The notes under the pieces were generated by a model. The model was not told the origin of the DNA. It saw only the letters and a list, made by a program, of their open reading frames with translations, and did no database searches. This document shows, piece after piece, positions 15,300-24,387 of a stretch of DNA of 64,000 nucleotides. Source of the DNA: Nonomuraea sp. NBC_00507 (GTDB lineage Bacteria; Actinomycetota; Actinomycetes; Streptosporangiales; Streptosporangiaceae); contig NZ_CP107853.1 in NCBI RefSeq assembly GCF_036013525.1, forward strand, positions 11,222,001-11,286,000, read 5' to 3'. The translations under genes and the position numbers were made by a program. Every line of letters begins with the position of its first letter. Position 1 is the first letter of the stretch.

Positions 15300-18015
15300 A
15301 CACCTCGCCCGCAATCCTTTCCCGGCCCGCGGCACGGTCAGCGCCGAGGAGACCGTCCTGCCGGACGTCCTGCGCGAGTGGGCGGATCGTACGCCGACCG
15401 CGCCGCTGCCCGGCGTACGCGAGGCCGAGCGCCTGGCCGAGGAGTACGTACAAGGCTTCCAGGACGAGGCCACCAGCCACGGCGGCCTCGGCTGCCTGTA
15501 CGGCGCCCACGGCGCGGGCAAGACGCACGCGGCCCGCCGCATGATGGCCAGGATCGCCCTGCTGGAGCCGGAAGCGGTCCAGTTGTACGTGCGCTTCCAG
15601 GACGACGATCTGGTCGCCGCCTACCGCCGTCTGGTGCCCCAGCTGTCCCAAGGCCTGCTCACGGACCTGGTCGTGCGCTACCTCGGCACGCTCGCCGGCG
15701 ACCAGGCCGCGAACGCGGGCGTGCCGGCCGATCGGGGCAGGCTCATGTCCGCGCTCGACACCGAGCCGACAAGGGTGTTCGACCTGTTCGATGCCCACCT
15801 GATCGAGGCGGGCCGGGTGCTGGAGGCGCAGGCCAGGGAGATCGCCGCGGTGACCGGTGACGGGCGGCGATTCCAGCGGGCGCTGTCGTTCCTGATCCGC
15901 CCCGAGTTCTCCGACGCCGCCTACGACTGGTTGTGCGGCCGGCCGATCGACCTCGACGCCGCCAGGGCGCTGGGAGTCGGCGAGCAGATCGACGATCCCC
16001 AGACCTGCCGCTACGGCCTGCAGCTGCTGGCCACGCTGGTGACCCGCGGCGGCCGGCCGTTCGTGCTGGTCTTCGACCAGTGCGAGAAGTTCCTGCTCGA
16101 GGACGGGGTCCCGGTGCCGGCGAACCTCGGGCTGCAGCAGAGCCTGGCCGAGGTGGTCCCGCGGGCCGGCGGGCTGCTGCTCCTGGTGGCGAGCGAGGCC
16201 GGCTGGCAGGCCATGCCACAGGACCTGCACCAGCGCATCGGCCCCGGCGCCGTCCACATGATGCCGCTCGTGCCCGACGACGCCCGGCTCGTGCTGCGGG
16301 TCTACCTCGACGCCGTACGCCGGACACCCCGCGAGGACATCAGGCCGATCACGGAAGCCGGACTGCGCGAGCTGCTGCGCCACAGCGGCGGCAACGTCCG
16401 GCTGCTGCTCCAGCTTGCCTGGGCGAGCTTCGAGGCGGCGGCCGCGGGAGCGGAGATCAACGCGGACGTGATCGGGACCGCCGCGCTCCGCTACCGGCGC
16501 GCCCCCGGACTGCCGGAGCTGGCCATGCTCGTGGAGTCGAAGCTGCTGGCGGCCGGGCTCAACGCCGAGCGCGTCCCCGGCAAGGACGCCTCGACGACGT
16601 TCCGGCTGCCCGGGCCGCCCAAACCGCAGGTCGTGATCAAGCTGAGCGAGGCGGTCTTCTTCGACGACGAGGTGTCCAACGCCGCCGACATGGTGGCGCC
16701 GGGCGGGGACATCACATCCGCCTACACGGCCCTCCTGGTCACCGGGTACGTCAGCCCCCCGGTCCTGACCGCTCTGCGCCGCGTGGTGCACACGGTGCTG
16801 GTCGCCGACGGCTCCCCGGCGTTCTCCCGCGAGCTGGACGAGCTCGTGGCCCGGGCCGCGTCCGTGCTGGCGGCCAAGGACCGGACCGCGTCGGATCCGG
16901 CGCTGCTGAGCGAGACGTTGCGGGAGCTCAGGGCGTATCTGGAAGAGCTGGGGTCGCAGCGGCGCGGCGAGTCCGCGGCGCTCACCCGCAACCTCGCCGC
17001 CGTGGGCGGACCGCCCGAGCCCAGGGCGGCGTCGGGGTGGCCGGCCAGGCGCGCGGAGCTGATCCACCGTATCGCCGAGGTCAGGGCAGCGCGGGCCGCG
17101 ACGGACTGGGACGACTTCCGCAAGGCCCGCGCGCGCGTGGTACGGGAGTGGAAGACGCGGGTCGTGCTGGTGATCTGCGCCGCCGTCGCGGCCGTGCTGC
17201 TGCTCATGCTGAGTGCTTCACTCGGCGGAACATCCCCATCCGCCCAGCTGGTCGCCGGCGCCGTTCTCGCGGTGCTGGCCGGCGGCGTCCCCGCGACGCT
17301 GCTGGCGAGGTCGTGGGTGTTCCGGCCAGGCGTGTCGCTCGACGCCCGTGCCGACCTCGACCAGCTCGGCCGCGACCTGCGCCCGCACGCCCGTCCCCGC
17401 GCCGCCGACCCCGCGATCCGGTACGCCCACGCCTGCCAGGAGGACCCGGACGCCGGATACCGCGCGCTGGCGAACGCCATCCTGGTGGAGCCGCTGGCGC
17501 TCGTGCGGCAGGCCCTCGGCCGCCGCCTGGCGATGACCGAGCGCTCCCCCTCCGAGTGCGTGGAGGAGGTGCTGCGTGGCCTTCGTGAGCGGATTCCGGA
17601 GGTGCAGCTGCTCCTCGCGCGCAGGCAGCAGCACACGGATCCGGAGAGACCACCGCGCACGCTCCGGGACCTGCGGCCGGAGCTGCGCATTCTCGTGGCG
17701 CTGGCCAACCCGGACCGGCTGGAGCTGGCCGCGGGCGCGCCGTCCAAACAGCCCGCCGAGCTGGTGCTGGCCGCGCTCGGCGTGCGGGGGCCGAATCATC
17801 CGCTGGCGCGAGCGTACCGGGGTGGGGTGGCGCAGCTCGCTCCGGGCGAGATCCCGCCGAACGAGCTCAGAGCGGCCGCCCGCCTGCTGTCCCCGCTCGA
17901 ACCGGACGGGCTGGGCGCCTACGACTGGCTCCCCGTTGTTCCCGAAATCGACGAACTTTACCTACATTTCGAGGAATTGCTGTATTACCAAGAGGAAATT
18001 CGCTCTTATCGGTAG
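15292..18015 (+). CDS. Large P-loop ATPase with two central membrane segments
   Basis: The 907-residue protein begins with an AAA/STAND-like ATPase: Walker A GAHGAGKT (71-78) and Walker B FVLVFDQCE (257-265). After an alpha-helical middle come two membrane segments (about 624-644 and 652-675), then a 230-residue C-terminal region with helical, TPR-like spacing but no domain I can name. The topology suggests ATPase and C-terminal parts on the cytoplasmic side joined by a membrane hairpin. Its ATG at 15292 follows GAGGAGG. It lies between the Arg-P-loop gene (8-bp overlap) and fxsB (70 bp downstream). Together these encode three NTPases plus a peptide maturase. Its function is unknown. Confidence 0.82.
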   Translation: MAEHLARNPFPARGTVSAEETVLPDVLREWADRTPTAPLPGVREAERLAEEYVQGFQDEATSHGGLGCLYGAHGAGKTHAARRMMARIALLEPEAVQLYVRFQDDDLVAAYRRLVPQLSQGLLTDLVVRYLGTLAGDQAANAGVPADRGRLMSALDTEPTRVFDLFDAHLIEAGRVLEAQAREIAAVTGDGRRFQRALSFLIRPEFSDAAYDWLCGRPIDLDAARALGVGEQIDDPQTCRYGLQLLATLVTRGGRPFVLVFDQCEKFLLEDGVPVPANLGLQQSLAEVVPRAGGLLLLVASEAGWQAMPQDLHQRIGPGAVHMMPLVPDDARLVLRVYLDAVRRTPREDIRPITEAGLRELLRHSGGNVRLLLQLAWASFEAAAAGAEINADVIGTAALRYRRAPGLPELAMLVESKLLAAGLNAERVPGKDASTTFRLPGPPKPQVVIKLSEAVFFDDEVSNAADMVAPGGDITSAYTALLVTGYVSPPVLTALRRVVHTVLVADGSPAFSRELDELVARAASVLAAKDRTASDPALLSETLRELRAYLEELGSQRRGESAALTRNLAAVGGPPEPRAASGWPARRAELIHRIAEVRAARAATDWDDFRKARARVVREWKTRVVLVICAAVAAVLLLMLSASLGGTSPSAQLVAGAVLAVLAGGVPATLLARSWVFRPGVSLDARADLDQLGRDLRPHARPRAADPAIRYAHACQEDPDAGYRALANAILVEPLALVRQALGRRLAMTERSPSECVEEVLRGLRERIPEVQLLLARRQQHTDPERPPRTLRDLRPELRILVALANPDRLELAAGAPSKQPAELVLAALGVRGPNHPLARAYRGGVAQLAPGEIPPNELRAAARLLSPLEPDGLGAYDWLPVVPEIDELYLHFEELLYYQEEIRSYR

Positions 18016-18020
18016 AAATC

Positions 18021-18052
18021 TTGACTCACCAGCGAAATCGTGAGAAATAAAG
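18021..18052 (+). promoter_or_regulatory. Possible internal promoter before fxsB
   Basis: TTGACT at 18021-18026 is followed 17-19 bases later by the AT-rich GAAATAAAG (18044-18052). This is AT-rich for this genome and sits in the only sizeable gap of the operon. The -10 box is not a clean match. Confidence 0.3.
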
Positions 18053-18085
18053 ACCGGGGTGTATCACGACGCTAAGAGGTAGCCG

Positions 18086-19318
18086 TTGTTACCAAGCTCT
18101 GAACCGAAGCCCCTGCGCACCGGGGGGTTCCCCGACTTTATCGACGTCGACGCGTTGCTGGCGGAGGGCTGGAGGCCGTTCGCCTTCCAGCAGTTCATCC
18201 TGAAGGTCCACAGCCGCTGCGACCTCGCCTGCCGCCATTGCTACGTCTACGAGATGGCGGACCAGAGCTGGCGCGAGCAGCCGCGCAGGATGTCCGACGC
18301 CATCGCCGACCGCGCGGTCGAGCGCATCGCCGAGCACGCCTCCAGCCACGACCTGGCCGAGATCGACGTCATCCTGCACGGCGGCGAGCCGCTGCTGGCG
18401 GGCCCTGAGCTCATCTCCCGCGTGGTCTGCGGTGTCCGCGGCGCGGTGGGTACGGGCACGAAGGTCAACGTCCACATCCAGACCAACGGCGTCCGGCTCG
18501 ACGAGGCGTACCTGCAGTTGTTCGAGTCCCTGGAGATCCGCGTCGGCGTGAGCCTGGACGGGTACGCCGAGGCCCAGGACAGGCACCGTCTCTTCGCCGA
18601 CGGACGCGGCAGCCACGCCCTGGTCAGCGAGTCCCTCCGGCGGCTGACCGCGGGGCCGTACCACCACCTGTTCAGCGGCATCCTGTGCACGATCGACGTG
18701 CGCAACGACCCCGTGCGCACGTACCAGGCGCTGCTGGACTACGACCCACCGGCGATCGACTTCCTGCTGCCGCATGGCAATTGGGCCGCGCCGCCCCCGT
18801 TCCGAGAGCCGGACTCCCTCGCGACGCCGTACGCCGACTGGCTGATCCAGATCTTCGACATCTGGTACGACAGTCCGGTCCTGCAGACCGAGGTCCGTCT
18901 GTTCAGGGAGATCATGCGGCTGCTGATGGGCAGTCATTCGCGCGCGGAAGCCGTCGGGCTGTCCCCGGTGCGCATGGTCGTGATCGAAACCGATGGCAGC
19001 ATCGAGCAGTCCGACATCCTCAAGAGCGCCTACCACGGCGCTCCCGAGACCCGGCTGCACGTGCTGCGCGACTCCCTGGACAGCGCGCTGCTGCACCCGG
19101 CGATCGTCGCCCGGCAGATAGGTGAGCTGGCTCTCTCCCCCACCTGCCGCCGCTGCGACCTCGTCTCCACCTGCGGCGGCGGCCAGTACGCCCACCGCTA
19201 CAGCCCGGCCGCCGGCTTCGCCGAGCCGTCGATCTATTGTGCCGACCTGTACCGGCTGATCAGCTACATCAGCGCACGATGCGAGCGAGACGTCGCGCGG
19301 CTGCGGGGAGCGAGATAA
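18086..19318 (+). CDS. fxsB: FxsB-type radical SAM/SPASM cyclophane-forming peptide maturase
   Basis: The 410-residue enzyme has the radical SAM cluster motif CDLACRHC (Cys45, Cys49, Cys52) and a C-terminal SPASM-type cysteine set (CRRCDLVSTCGGG from Cys354, plus a later Cys). It belongs to the FxsB maturases, which act on short FxSxx-COOH precursors. Enzymes of the Xye, Grr and Fxs classes form three-residue cyclophanes between an aromatic ring and the beta-carbon two residues on. The length matches stand-alone FxsB without the fused C-terminal extension found in some homologues. The TTG start at 18086 follows AGAGG. The likely substrate, FxsA, is encoded at 22034. FxsT is convergent immediately downstream (51-bp gap). 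Confidence 0.92.
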   Translation: MLPSSEPKPLRTGGFPDFIDVDALLAEGWRPFAFQQFILKVHSRCDLACRHCYVYEMADQSWREQPRRMSDAIADRAVERIAEHASSHDLAEIDVILHGGEPLLAGPELISRVVCGVRGAVGTGTKVNVHIQTNGVRLDEAYLQLFESLEIRVGVSLDGYAEAQDRHRLFADGRGSHALVSESLRRLTAGPYHHLFSGILCTIDVRNDPVRTYQALLDYDPPAIDFLLPHGNWAAPPPFREPDSLATPYADWLIQIFDIWYDSPVLQTEVRLFREIMRLLMGSHSRAEAVGLSPVRMVVIETDGSIEQSDILKSAYHGAPETRLHVLRDSLDSALLHPAIVARQIGELALSPTCRRCDLVSTCGGGQYAHRYSPAAGFAEPSIYCADLYRLISYISARCERDVARLRGAR

Positions 19319-19369
19319 GGGATCCGCGCCACACACGATCGACGCCGCGTGCTGATCAGCGGCGGCACC

Positions 19370-21883
19370 TTAAATGGGCGGCGGGTCGAAGTCGCAGTTG
19401 AGCCGCTCGCCGGCGAGCAGTGCGAGGGCCTCGGGATGCTCGCGCCCCATGACCGCCTCGAAGCGCTGAGTCGTCTCCCCGAACAGACGCTTGGCCTCCT
19501 CCTCCGCCCCCGTCGCCTGCAGGTCCAGGCACAGGTTGGCGGCGCACACGAGGCCGAGGTAGTGGTCGGGGGTGAAGGACGTCCGGATCCGCCGGAGGGT
19601 CTCCTCGCCCAGGGCGCGGGCCTCAGCGTGCCTGCCCAGCGCGGCCAGGTCGTTCTGCAGATTGATGGCGCAGCTCAGGGCATAGTCGTGGTCGGGGCCG
19701 ACCCGGTCGCTGAGACGGGCCAGAATGCTCGCGTCCATGTCCTGTGCGAACGCCGGGTCGCCGCTCAGCCGCAGGAGCAGTGCCAGGTCGATCCTGGCCG
19801 CGTGGGTGAACGGATGCTCGTCGCCGAACACATCGGGGTAGTGCTCGACCGCGGGCTTGGCCATGTCCAGCGCCTCTTCGAGATCGCCGTTCGCGCGCAG
19901 CGCATTGGCCAGGCCCAGTGCGGCCGCCATCGTGCTGGCGTGCCCGTCTCCGTAGAGCCGCTGCAGCCGGGTGTGGGTGTCGCTCATGAGCTGGAGAGCG
20001 TCCGCCAGCCGGCCGCTGCGGCGCAGGGAGATCGCGAAGTCCTTGGCGGCCAGGAGGGTGTTGGGGTGGTCGTCTCCCAGTTGTGCGACGCCGTAGGTGT
20101 AGGCCTCTTCGGCCATGTCGGTCGCCACCTGGAACTGGCCGCTCAGACGCACGGCTCGGCTCATGTTGATCCACGTCAGCAGCAAGGCGCGTCTGCCGAT
20201 GCCCTCCACGCTGCTCTGGTGCAGGAAGATGTCCCGGAGGATCTCGCGAGCCTGGTCGTATTTGCTCGTCACGGTGTAGTCGAGCGCCAGGTTGTAGCGG
20301 GCTCGCTGGGTCAGCTGGTGCGTGTCGCCGTGCAGGCGCTTGTAGATCTCCGCGGCTTCGGCGTCGAGTTGCCGCGCCGCGGAGAAGTCGCCCCGGGCGC
20401 GCAGTGCCGCGGCGTAGCCGGTCTGGGCCCACAACGTTTCCGAGTGCTCGGGACCGAGAGAGTCCCGCATCTGCTCGAAGGTCTCCGCGAAGAGTCGCTC
20501 GGCGTCGGCGTACGTGGCCAGCTCCAGGTAGGTGTTGCTCAGGTGGACCTGGGCGGCCAGCACGTCCTTGTGCTGGGCGCCGCTTGCCTGCGACCACCTG
20601 TCGATGTACTCGTTGAGCAGCGTCTGCGCCTGCCGGTAGCTGCCGCGCACGTACATGTAGCGCACGAGGTCGAGGGCGAAACTGCGCACCTCCGACACCT
20701 TGCAGTCGACCAGGCCCGACGGCTCCAGGTGGGCGGCGAGTTCCTCGAAACGCGCCCAGTTGGTCGTGTCGTCCGGGTCAGCCGGCGCGGTGCCCGACAT
20801 CAGCAGGTGGACCTCGTGACGGAGCTCGGCGCGGTCCTTCTCCGGGGTCTCGTCGCGAAGCAGCGCCTGGTTGAGCCGGTGGACCTGGAGGGTGCGGGTG
20901 GTCGGCTCGACTTTGACCAGGGCCAGGCGTTCCAGGTGGCTGAGCGCGTTGGTGAGCTCGATCGGGTCGGACAGGATGGGTGCGAGCCGCGGGCCGACGA
21001 CTCGGTTGCCGCGGCGGAAGACGTCACGCGGGATGGGCTCGGGGCCGAAGAAGGCGCAGCAGCGCAGCACCTCCACGGCCGCGGGGACGCGGTCCTGGAG
21101 CTGGGAGACCGACAGCTGCCATGCCGCGGTCATGGACTGGGGGTAGGTCGGGGCCTTCTCCAGGCTGAGCAACTTGCTCGTCTGCTCATCGAGCAATGAG
21201 AGGTATTCCTCCACCGACATCAAGGTCCTGGCCAGCAGAGCGGCGGCCTGCTCCAGCGCGAGCGGCAGGTCACCGAGCTTGTCGGCCAGCTGGTCGGCCT
21301 CCTCGGAGCTGATCGCGTCGCCCAGGCGCTTGCGGAGGAACGCTACGCTCTCCTCTCTCCTGAAGACGTCCACCTGGATCGTCGGCTCGTGGTCGCTCCA
21401 GCGCGAGTTGCGCGAGGTGATGAGGACGTGACCGGGGCCTCTCGGAATGAAGTCCTTGATGTACTCGGGATCCTCGGCGTTGTCGAAGATCACCAGCCAG
21501 CTCCGGTGGGGAGATCCGCTCTCCAGCGCACGCAGGACCGCCTGGGTGGCTTGCTCCACACCGGTGCTGGTCGCGGGCGGCAAGCCCAAGATCGGCGCCA
21601 TCCCCGCCAGCACCGATGGGACGAGCAGCGGCTGGTCCGCGGAGACCCACCAGACCAGGTCGTAGTGGGCGCGGTATTGCCAGGCGTACTCGATCGCCAA
21701 CTGGGTCTTGCCGACGCCACCCAGACCTTGCAGCGCCTGGGGCTGGGCCACGACGGCGGTCACGGTGTTGATGCTCTTCCTGAGCGCCGTGAGAAGATCC
21801 TTACGGCCGGTGAAGTTGGGGTTGCGCTTGGGGACGCGTTCCCAGATCTTCGGCCCCTGCGATGGCACGGAATTTTCAGCCAC
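19370..21883 (-). CDS. fxsT: FxSxx-COOH system NB-ARC/TPR protein FxsT
   Basis: The 837-residue protein has an NB-ARC/STAND ATPase domain (Walker A GLGGVGKT, 53-60; Walker B LVIFDNAED, 130-138), a winged-helix connector, and about ten tetratricopeptide repeats to the C-terminus. The terminal DFDPPPI resembles the conserved end of FxsT proteins. STAND ATPases act as signal-dependent switches that oligomerise; in this system FxsT is assumed to be a sensor or scaffold, but no biochemical role is established. The GTG at 21883 is used because GGAGG lies six bases upstream; the open frame extends farther without a ribosome site. The gene is divergent from fxsA and convergent with fxsB. Confidence 0.92.
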   Translation of the reverse strand: MAENSVPSQGPKIWERVPKRNPNFTGRKDLLTALRKSINTVTAVVAQPQALQGLGGVGKTQLAIEYAWQYRAHYDLVWWVSADQPLLVPSVLAGMAPILGLPPATSTGVEQATQAVLRALESGSPHRSWLVIFDNAEDPEYIKDFIPRGPGHVLITSRNSRWSDHEPTIQVDVFRREESVAFLRKRLGDAISSEEADQLADKLGDLPLALEQAAALLARTLMSVEEYLSLLDEQTSKLLSLEKAPTYPQSMTAAWQLSVSQLQDRVPAAVEVLRCCAFFGPEPIPRDVFRRGNRVVGPRLAPILSDPIELTNALSHLERLALVKVEPTTRTLQVHRLNQALLRDETPEKDRAELRHEVHLLMSGTAPADPDDTTNWARFEELAAHLEPSGLVDCKVSEVRSFALDLVRYMYVRGSYRQAQTLLNEYIDRWSQASGAQHKDVLAAQVHLSNTYLELATYADAERLFAETFEQMRDSLGPEHSETLWAQTGYAAALRARGDFSAARQLDAEAAEIYKRLHGDTHQLTQRARYNLALDYTVTSKYDQAREILRDIFLHQSSVEGIGRRALLLTWINMSRAVRLSGQFQVATDMAEEAYTYGVAQLGDDHPNTLLAAKDFAISLRRSGRLADALQLMSDTHTRLQRLYGDGHASTMAAALGLANALRANGDLEEALDMAKPAVEHYPDVFGDEHPFTHAARIDLALLLRLSGDPAFAQDMDASILARLSDRVGPDHDYALSCAINLQNDLAALGRHAEARALGEETLRRIRTSFTPDHYLGLVCAANLCLDLQATGAEEEAKRLFGETTQRFEAVMGREHPEALALLAGERLNCDFDPPPI

Positions 21884-22033
21884 GTTGGTCCTCCGCTGCA
21901 CGCCCGAAGAGGTAAGGCACCCGTAGGACCCCCATCCTAGAGGTTGATTAGTCGCCCTGTTTATCACAGAATGCTAAATAGAAACGTGTTCGAAAAAGCG
22001 CCTGCTTGTCGTCCGATATTCGGGTGACCGGAA
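21884..22033. promoter_or_regulatory. Divergent promoter region between fxsT and fxsA
   Basis: The 150-bp region is AT-richer than its surroundings (around 21945-22020). A -10-like TAGGAT for fxsT lies on the minus strand at 21934-21939. TTATCACAG at 21961-21969 is shared with the inverted repeat upstream of the KAP operon, suggesting a common regulator. Confidence 0.4.
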
Positions 22034-22207
22034 ATGGATGGAGTGCACATGCGTGACGGGCACCACGGGCCGAGCCCGCTGATCGACATCAGCGGTGTTC
22101 CCTTGCATGAGATGCGTACGATGGAGAGCGCCGCACTTCGAGCGGTGCTGGCTTCGTGCCTGGCCGACGACCACGAGCGGGTCGGAGGCTTCAGCAACTC
22201 CATCTGA
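22034..22207 (+). CDS. fxsA: FxsA precursor peptide with a variant C-terminus (FSNSI)
   Basis: A 57-residue ribosomal peptide, short enough to be missed by gene finders. The family core LIDISGVPLHEM ... LRAVLASCLAD is followed by ERVGGFSNSI at the C-terminus. FxsA peptides normally end F-x-S-x-x. Here the third residue of the pentapeptide is Asn instead of Ser (F-S-N-S-I). In the three-residue cyclophane chemistry of related maturases, Asn at this position is an accepted partner for the aromatic ring, so Phe-Ser-Asn may be the cross-linked unit. An in-frame ATG at 22049 with GGAG five bases upstream is an alternative start (52 residues). The gene is divergent from fxsT and upstream of the STAND ATPase gene. 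Confidence 0.88.
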   Translation: MDGVHMRDGHHGPSPLIDISGVPLHEMRTMESAALRAVLASCLADDHERVGGFSNSI

Positions 22208-22347
22208 GGGAGGCTTGTCACATACGCCGGCGAGCGGTGAGCTGAAGGCATGTCTCAAAAGCACCTTTTCTCCCCGGGTAGGTGTGCTGATCGCAGCGTG
22301 CATGGGAAAATGTCGCCCGGAGAATTGCGACTGCGGGTGGGATCAGC

Positions 22348-24387
22348 ATGGCGACTTCCGGCATGAACGCACACCAAGCTTCTCAGGGGCCGTATCAATG
22401 CTTACGCCCCTTTCACCGGGAGGACCGCCACCGATTCTTCGGACGTGACGAGGAGTCCCGGGAATTACGCGACCTGTGGCAGTCGCAGCGGCTGACCGTG
22501 CTTTACGGCTCCTCCGGGGTCGGCAAGACCTCGCTGCTCCAGGCGGGCGTCATACCGATGCTCGGCTCGCACACGGCCGATGTGCTGCCCCTTGGCCGGG
22601 TCTCCTATGGCTCGGCCTTTCCCCGGGCCGCGCTCCCGCCACACAATCCGTACGTTCTCGCCCTGCTGATGTCGTGGTCTCCGCAGACGCCGCCCAATCG
22701 GCTGGCGGGCATGAGCATCCCTGCCTACCTCCGCGCCCGGCCGGCCAAACGCGACGCCTTCGGCGACCGTGTTCCCCGGCTGGTGGCCATCGACCAGGCC
22801 GAGGAGCTTTTCACCGGCGACCGGCAGCACCGGCTCTACCGGGACTGGTTCTTCGGCCAGCTCGCCGAGGCGCTACGCGCGGACGACGACCTGCGGCTGC
22901 TGCTGTCCATCCGCGTCGATCGGCTCATGGACCTCCTCCCGTACGAATGGGAGCTCGCCGCAGCCGACCGGAGGAGTGCCTCGGACGATGAGGACATCGA
23001 TGCGGAACGCTTCCCCCTGGAGGCGTTGAGCTTCGACGGCGCCCTGGAGGCCGTGCAGAAGCCGCTCCAGGGCACCGGCCGGGTGTTCGCCGCGGACACG
23101 GCCGAGCAGGTCGTGCGCGATCTCATCAAGGTCAGGGCACGCACGAGCAGCCGGAAGCAGGCGCAGGAAGTGGAACCGGTCCAGCTGCAAGTGGTCTGCG
23201 AGGCCCTGTGGAGATCGCTGCCGCCGGAAACCACCGAGATCACCAAGGCCCATGTGCACGATCACGTCGACACGGCGCTGTCCGAGCACTACGACAAGGA
23301 GATCAGGGAGATCGCCTCCGAGCGGTTCGACGGAGACGAGCGCAGGCTGCGGACGTGGCTGCGGCTGACGTTCGCCGACCGGCAGCCCGTGCGCCGGAGC
23401 GCGATCAGGACCAAGGGGATCGGCAATACCCTGGTCGCCCTGCTGGTGAAGCGGCATCTGCTCAGGGCCGACCAGCGCATGGGCGAGGGGTCGTACGAGC
23501 TGGCCTACGACCGGCTGCTCCAGCCCGCCCCACTGGCCGACCGGCCGACCGGCCACTCTTCGGCCCGCCGGACGCCAGAGGACTTCCTCCATGGGGCCGA
23601 GATCGCTCTGCGCGAAGGTGACCTCCTCCTGGCGGCCACGCTCGGCGAGAAGGCGCTGGGCCGGTCACAGGAGCGTGATCTGTCGCTACGCGCGCGGATC
23701 GAATCATTGCTCGGCAACGTGGCACACGAGGGCGGCGATCTCGTCAGAGCCATCGAGCACTACAGCTCGGCCGCCAAAGGTTTCGAGACGGCGGGCGCGG
23801 CCGCCGCCGTCGGCCCTCTGCTGACCGCCATCGGGAGGTTGCGGCTGGCCCAGGGTTCTCCCGCCACGGCGGTGCGCGAGCTGTACGCCGCGATGGTACG
23901 CGTTCCCGCAGACCTCACGATCCAGACGGAACTGGCCTTGGCGCTCTGGCACGGCGGTCATCCTGACGCGGCGATAGGCGTGCTCAACGGCGTGCTGGAC
24001 AGGGAGGGCGACAACACCGACGCCCTGCTCATCCGCGGCCAGATCCTGGCCGGCATGGGCAAGGCCGAAGCCGCGCTGCGCGATCTCGATCGCGCCAAAC
24101 CGTTGCGGTGGCCGTTCGCCAAGGTCGCACACGCACTCGCGCTCGCTCAAAGCGACAGCGTGATGCAGGCGCAGCAGGAAATGGTCGAGGCGCTGGCGGA
24201 GACGGCCGGCAACGACCCAGCCGTGGCGCATGGCCCACTGTTGCTGTACGCGGCGCGGGTGGAGAAACTCGCGGGCAAGACCACGTCGGCGGCGGATCTG
24301 GCCAGGCGGGCGATCTCGGCGAAGGCGCCCGCGTTGCCCGGCCACTTGGTCAACCACGCGAGGGAGCTAGCCGTCAGCGCCGGGTGA
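22348..24387 (+). CDS. STAND-type (nSTAND1-like) ATPase with C-terminal helical repeats
   Basis: The 679-residue protein begins with the FFGRDEE segment typical of novel-STAND ATPases, then Walker A GSSGVGKT (54-61) and Walker B LVAIDQAEEL (145-154). A winged-helix-like part (about 310-390) is followed by TPR-like repeats (about 405-670). The Walker B acid run D-Q-A-E-E fits the nSTAND1 group, which occurs in conflict and signalling systems, often fused to effector domains. None is fused here. It follows fxsA after 140 bp and may take the role that TIR-like FxsC has in other FxSxx-COOH loci. Its 3' end overlaps the convergent MFS gene by 21 bp. Confidence 0.85.
   Translation: MATSGMNAHQASQGPYQCLRPFHREDRHRFFGRDEESRELRDLWQSQRLTVLYGSSGVGKTSLLQAGVIPMLGSHTADVLPLGRVSYGSAFPRAALPPHNPYVLALLMSWSPQTPPNRLAGMSIPAYLRARPAKRDAFGDRVPRLVAIDQAEELFTGDRQHRLYRDWFFGQLAEALRADDDLRLLLSIRVDRLMDLLPYEWELAAADRRSASDDEDIDAERFPLEALSFDGALEAVQKPLQGTGRVFAADTAEQVVRDLIKVRARTSSRKQAQEVEPVQLQVVCEALWRSLPPETTEITKAHVHDHVDTALSEHYDKEIREIASERFDGDERRLRTWLRLTFADRQPVRRSAIRTKGIGNTLVALLVKRHLLRADQRMGEGSYELAYDRLLQPAPLADRPTGHSSARRTPEDFLHGAEIALREGDLLLAATLGEKALGRSQERDLSLRARIESLLGNVAHEGGDLVRAIEHYSSAAKGFETAGAAAAVGPLLTAIGRLRLAQGSPATAVRELYAAMVRVPADLTIQTELALALWHGGHPDAAIGVLNGVLDREGDNTDALLIRGQILAGMGKAEAALRDLDRAKPLRWPFAKVAHALALAQSDSVMQAQQEMVEALAETAGNDPAVAHGPLLLYAARVEKLAGKTTSAADLARRAISAKAPALPGHLVNHARELAVSAG

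Noticed and set aside
22208..22347. Second FxsA precursor between fxsA and the STAND gene
   Set aside because: No frame ends in an F-x-S-x-x-like pentapeptide or contains the LIDxxGVPL core.
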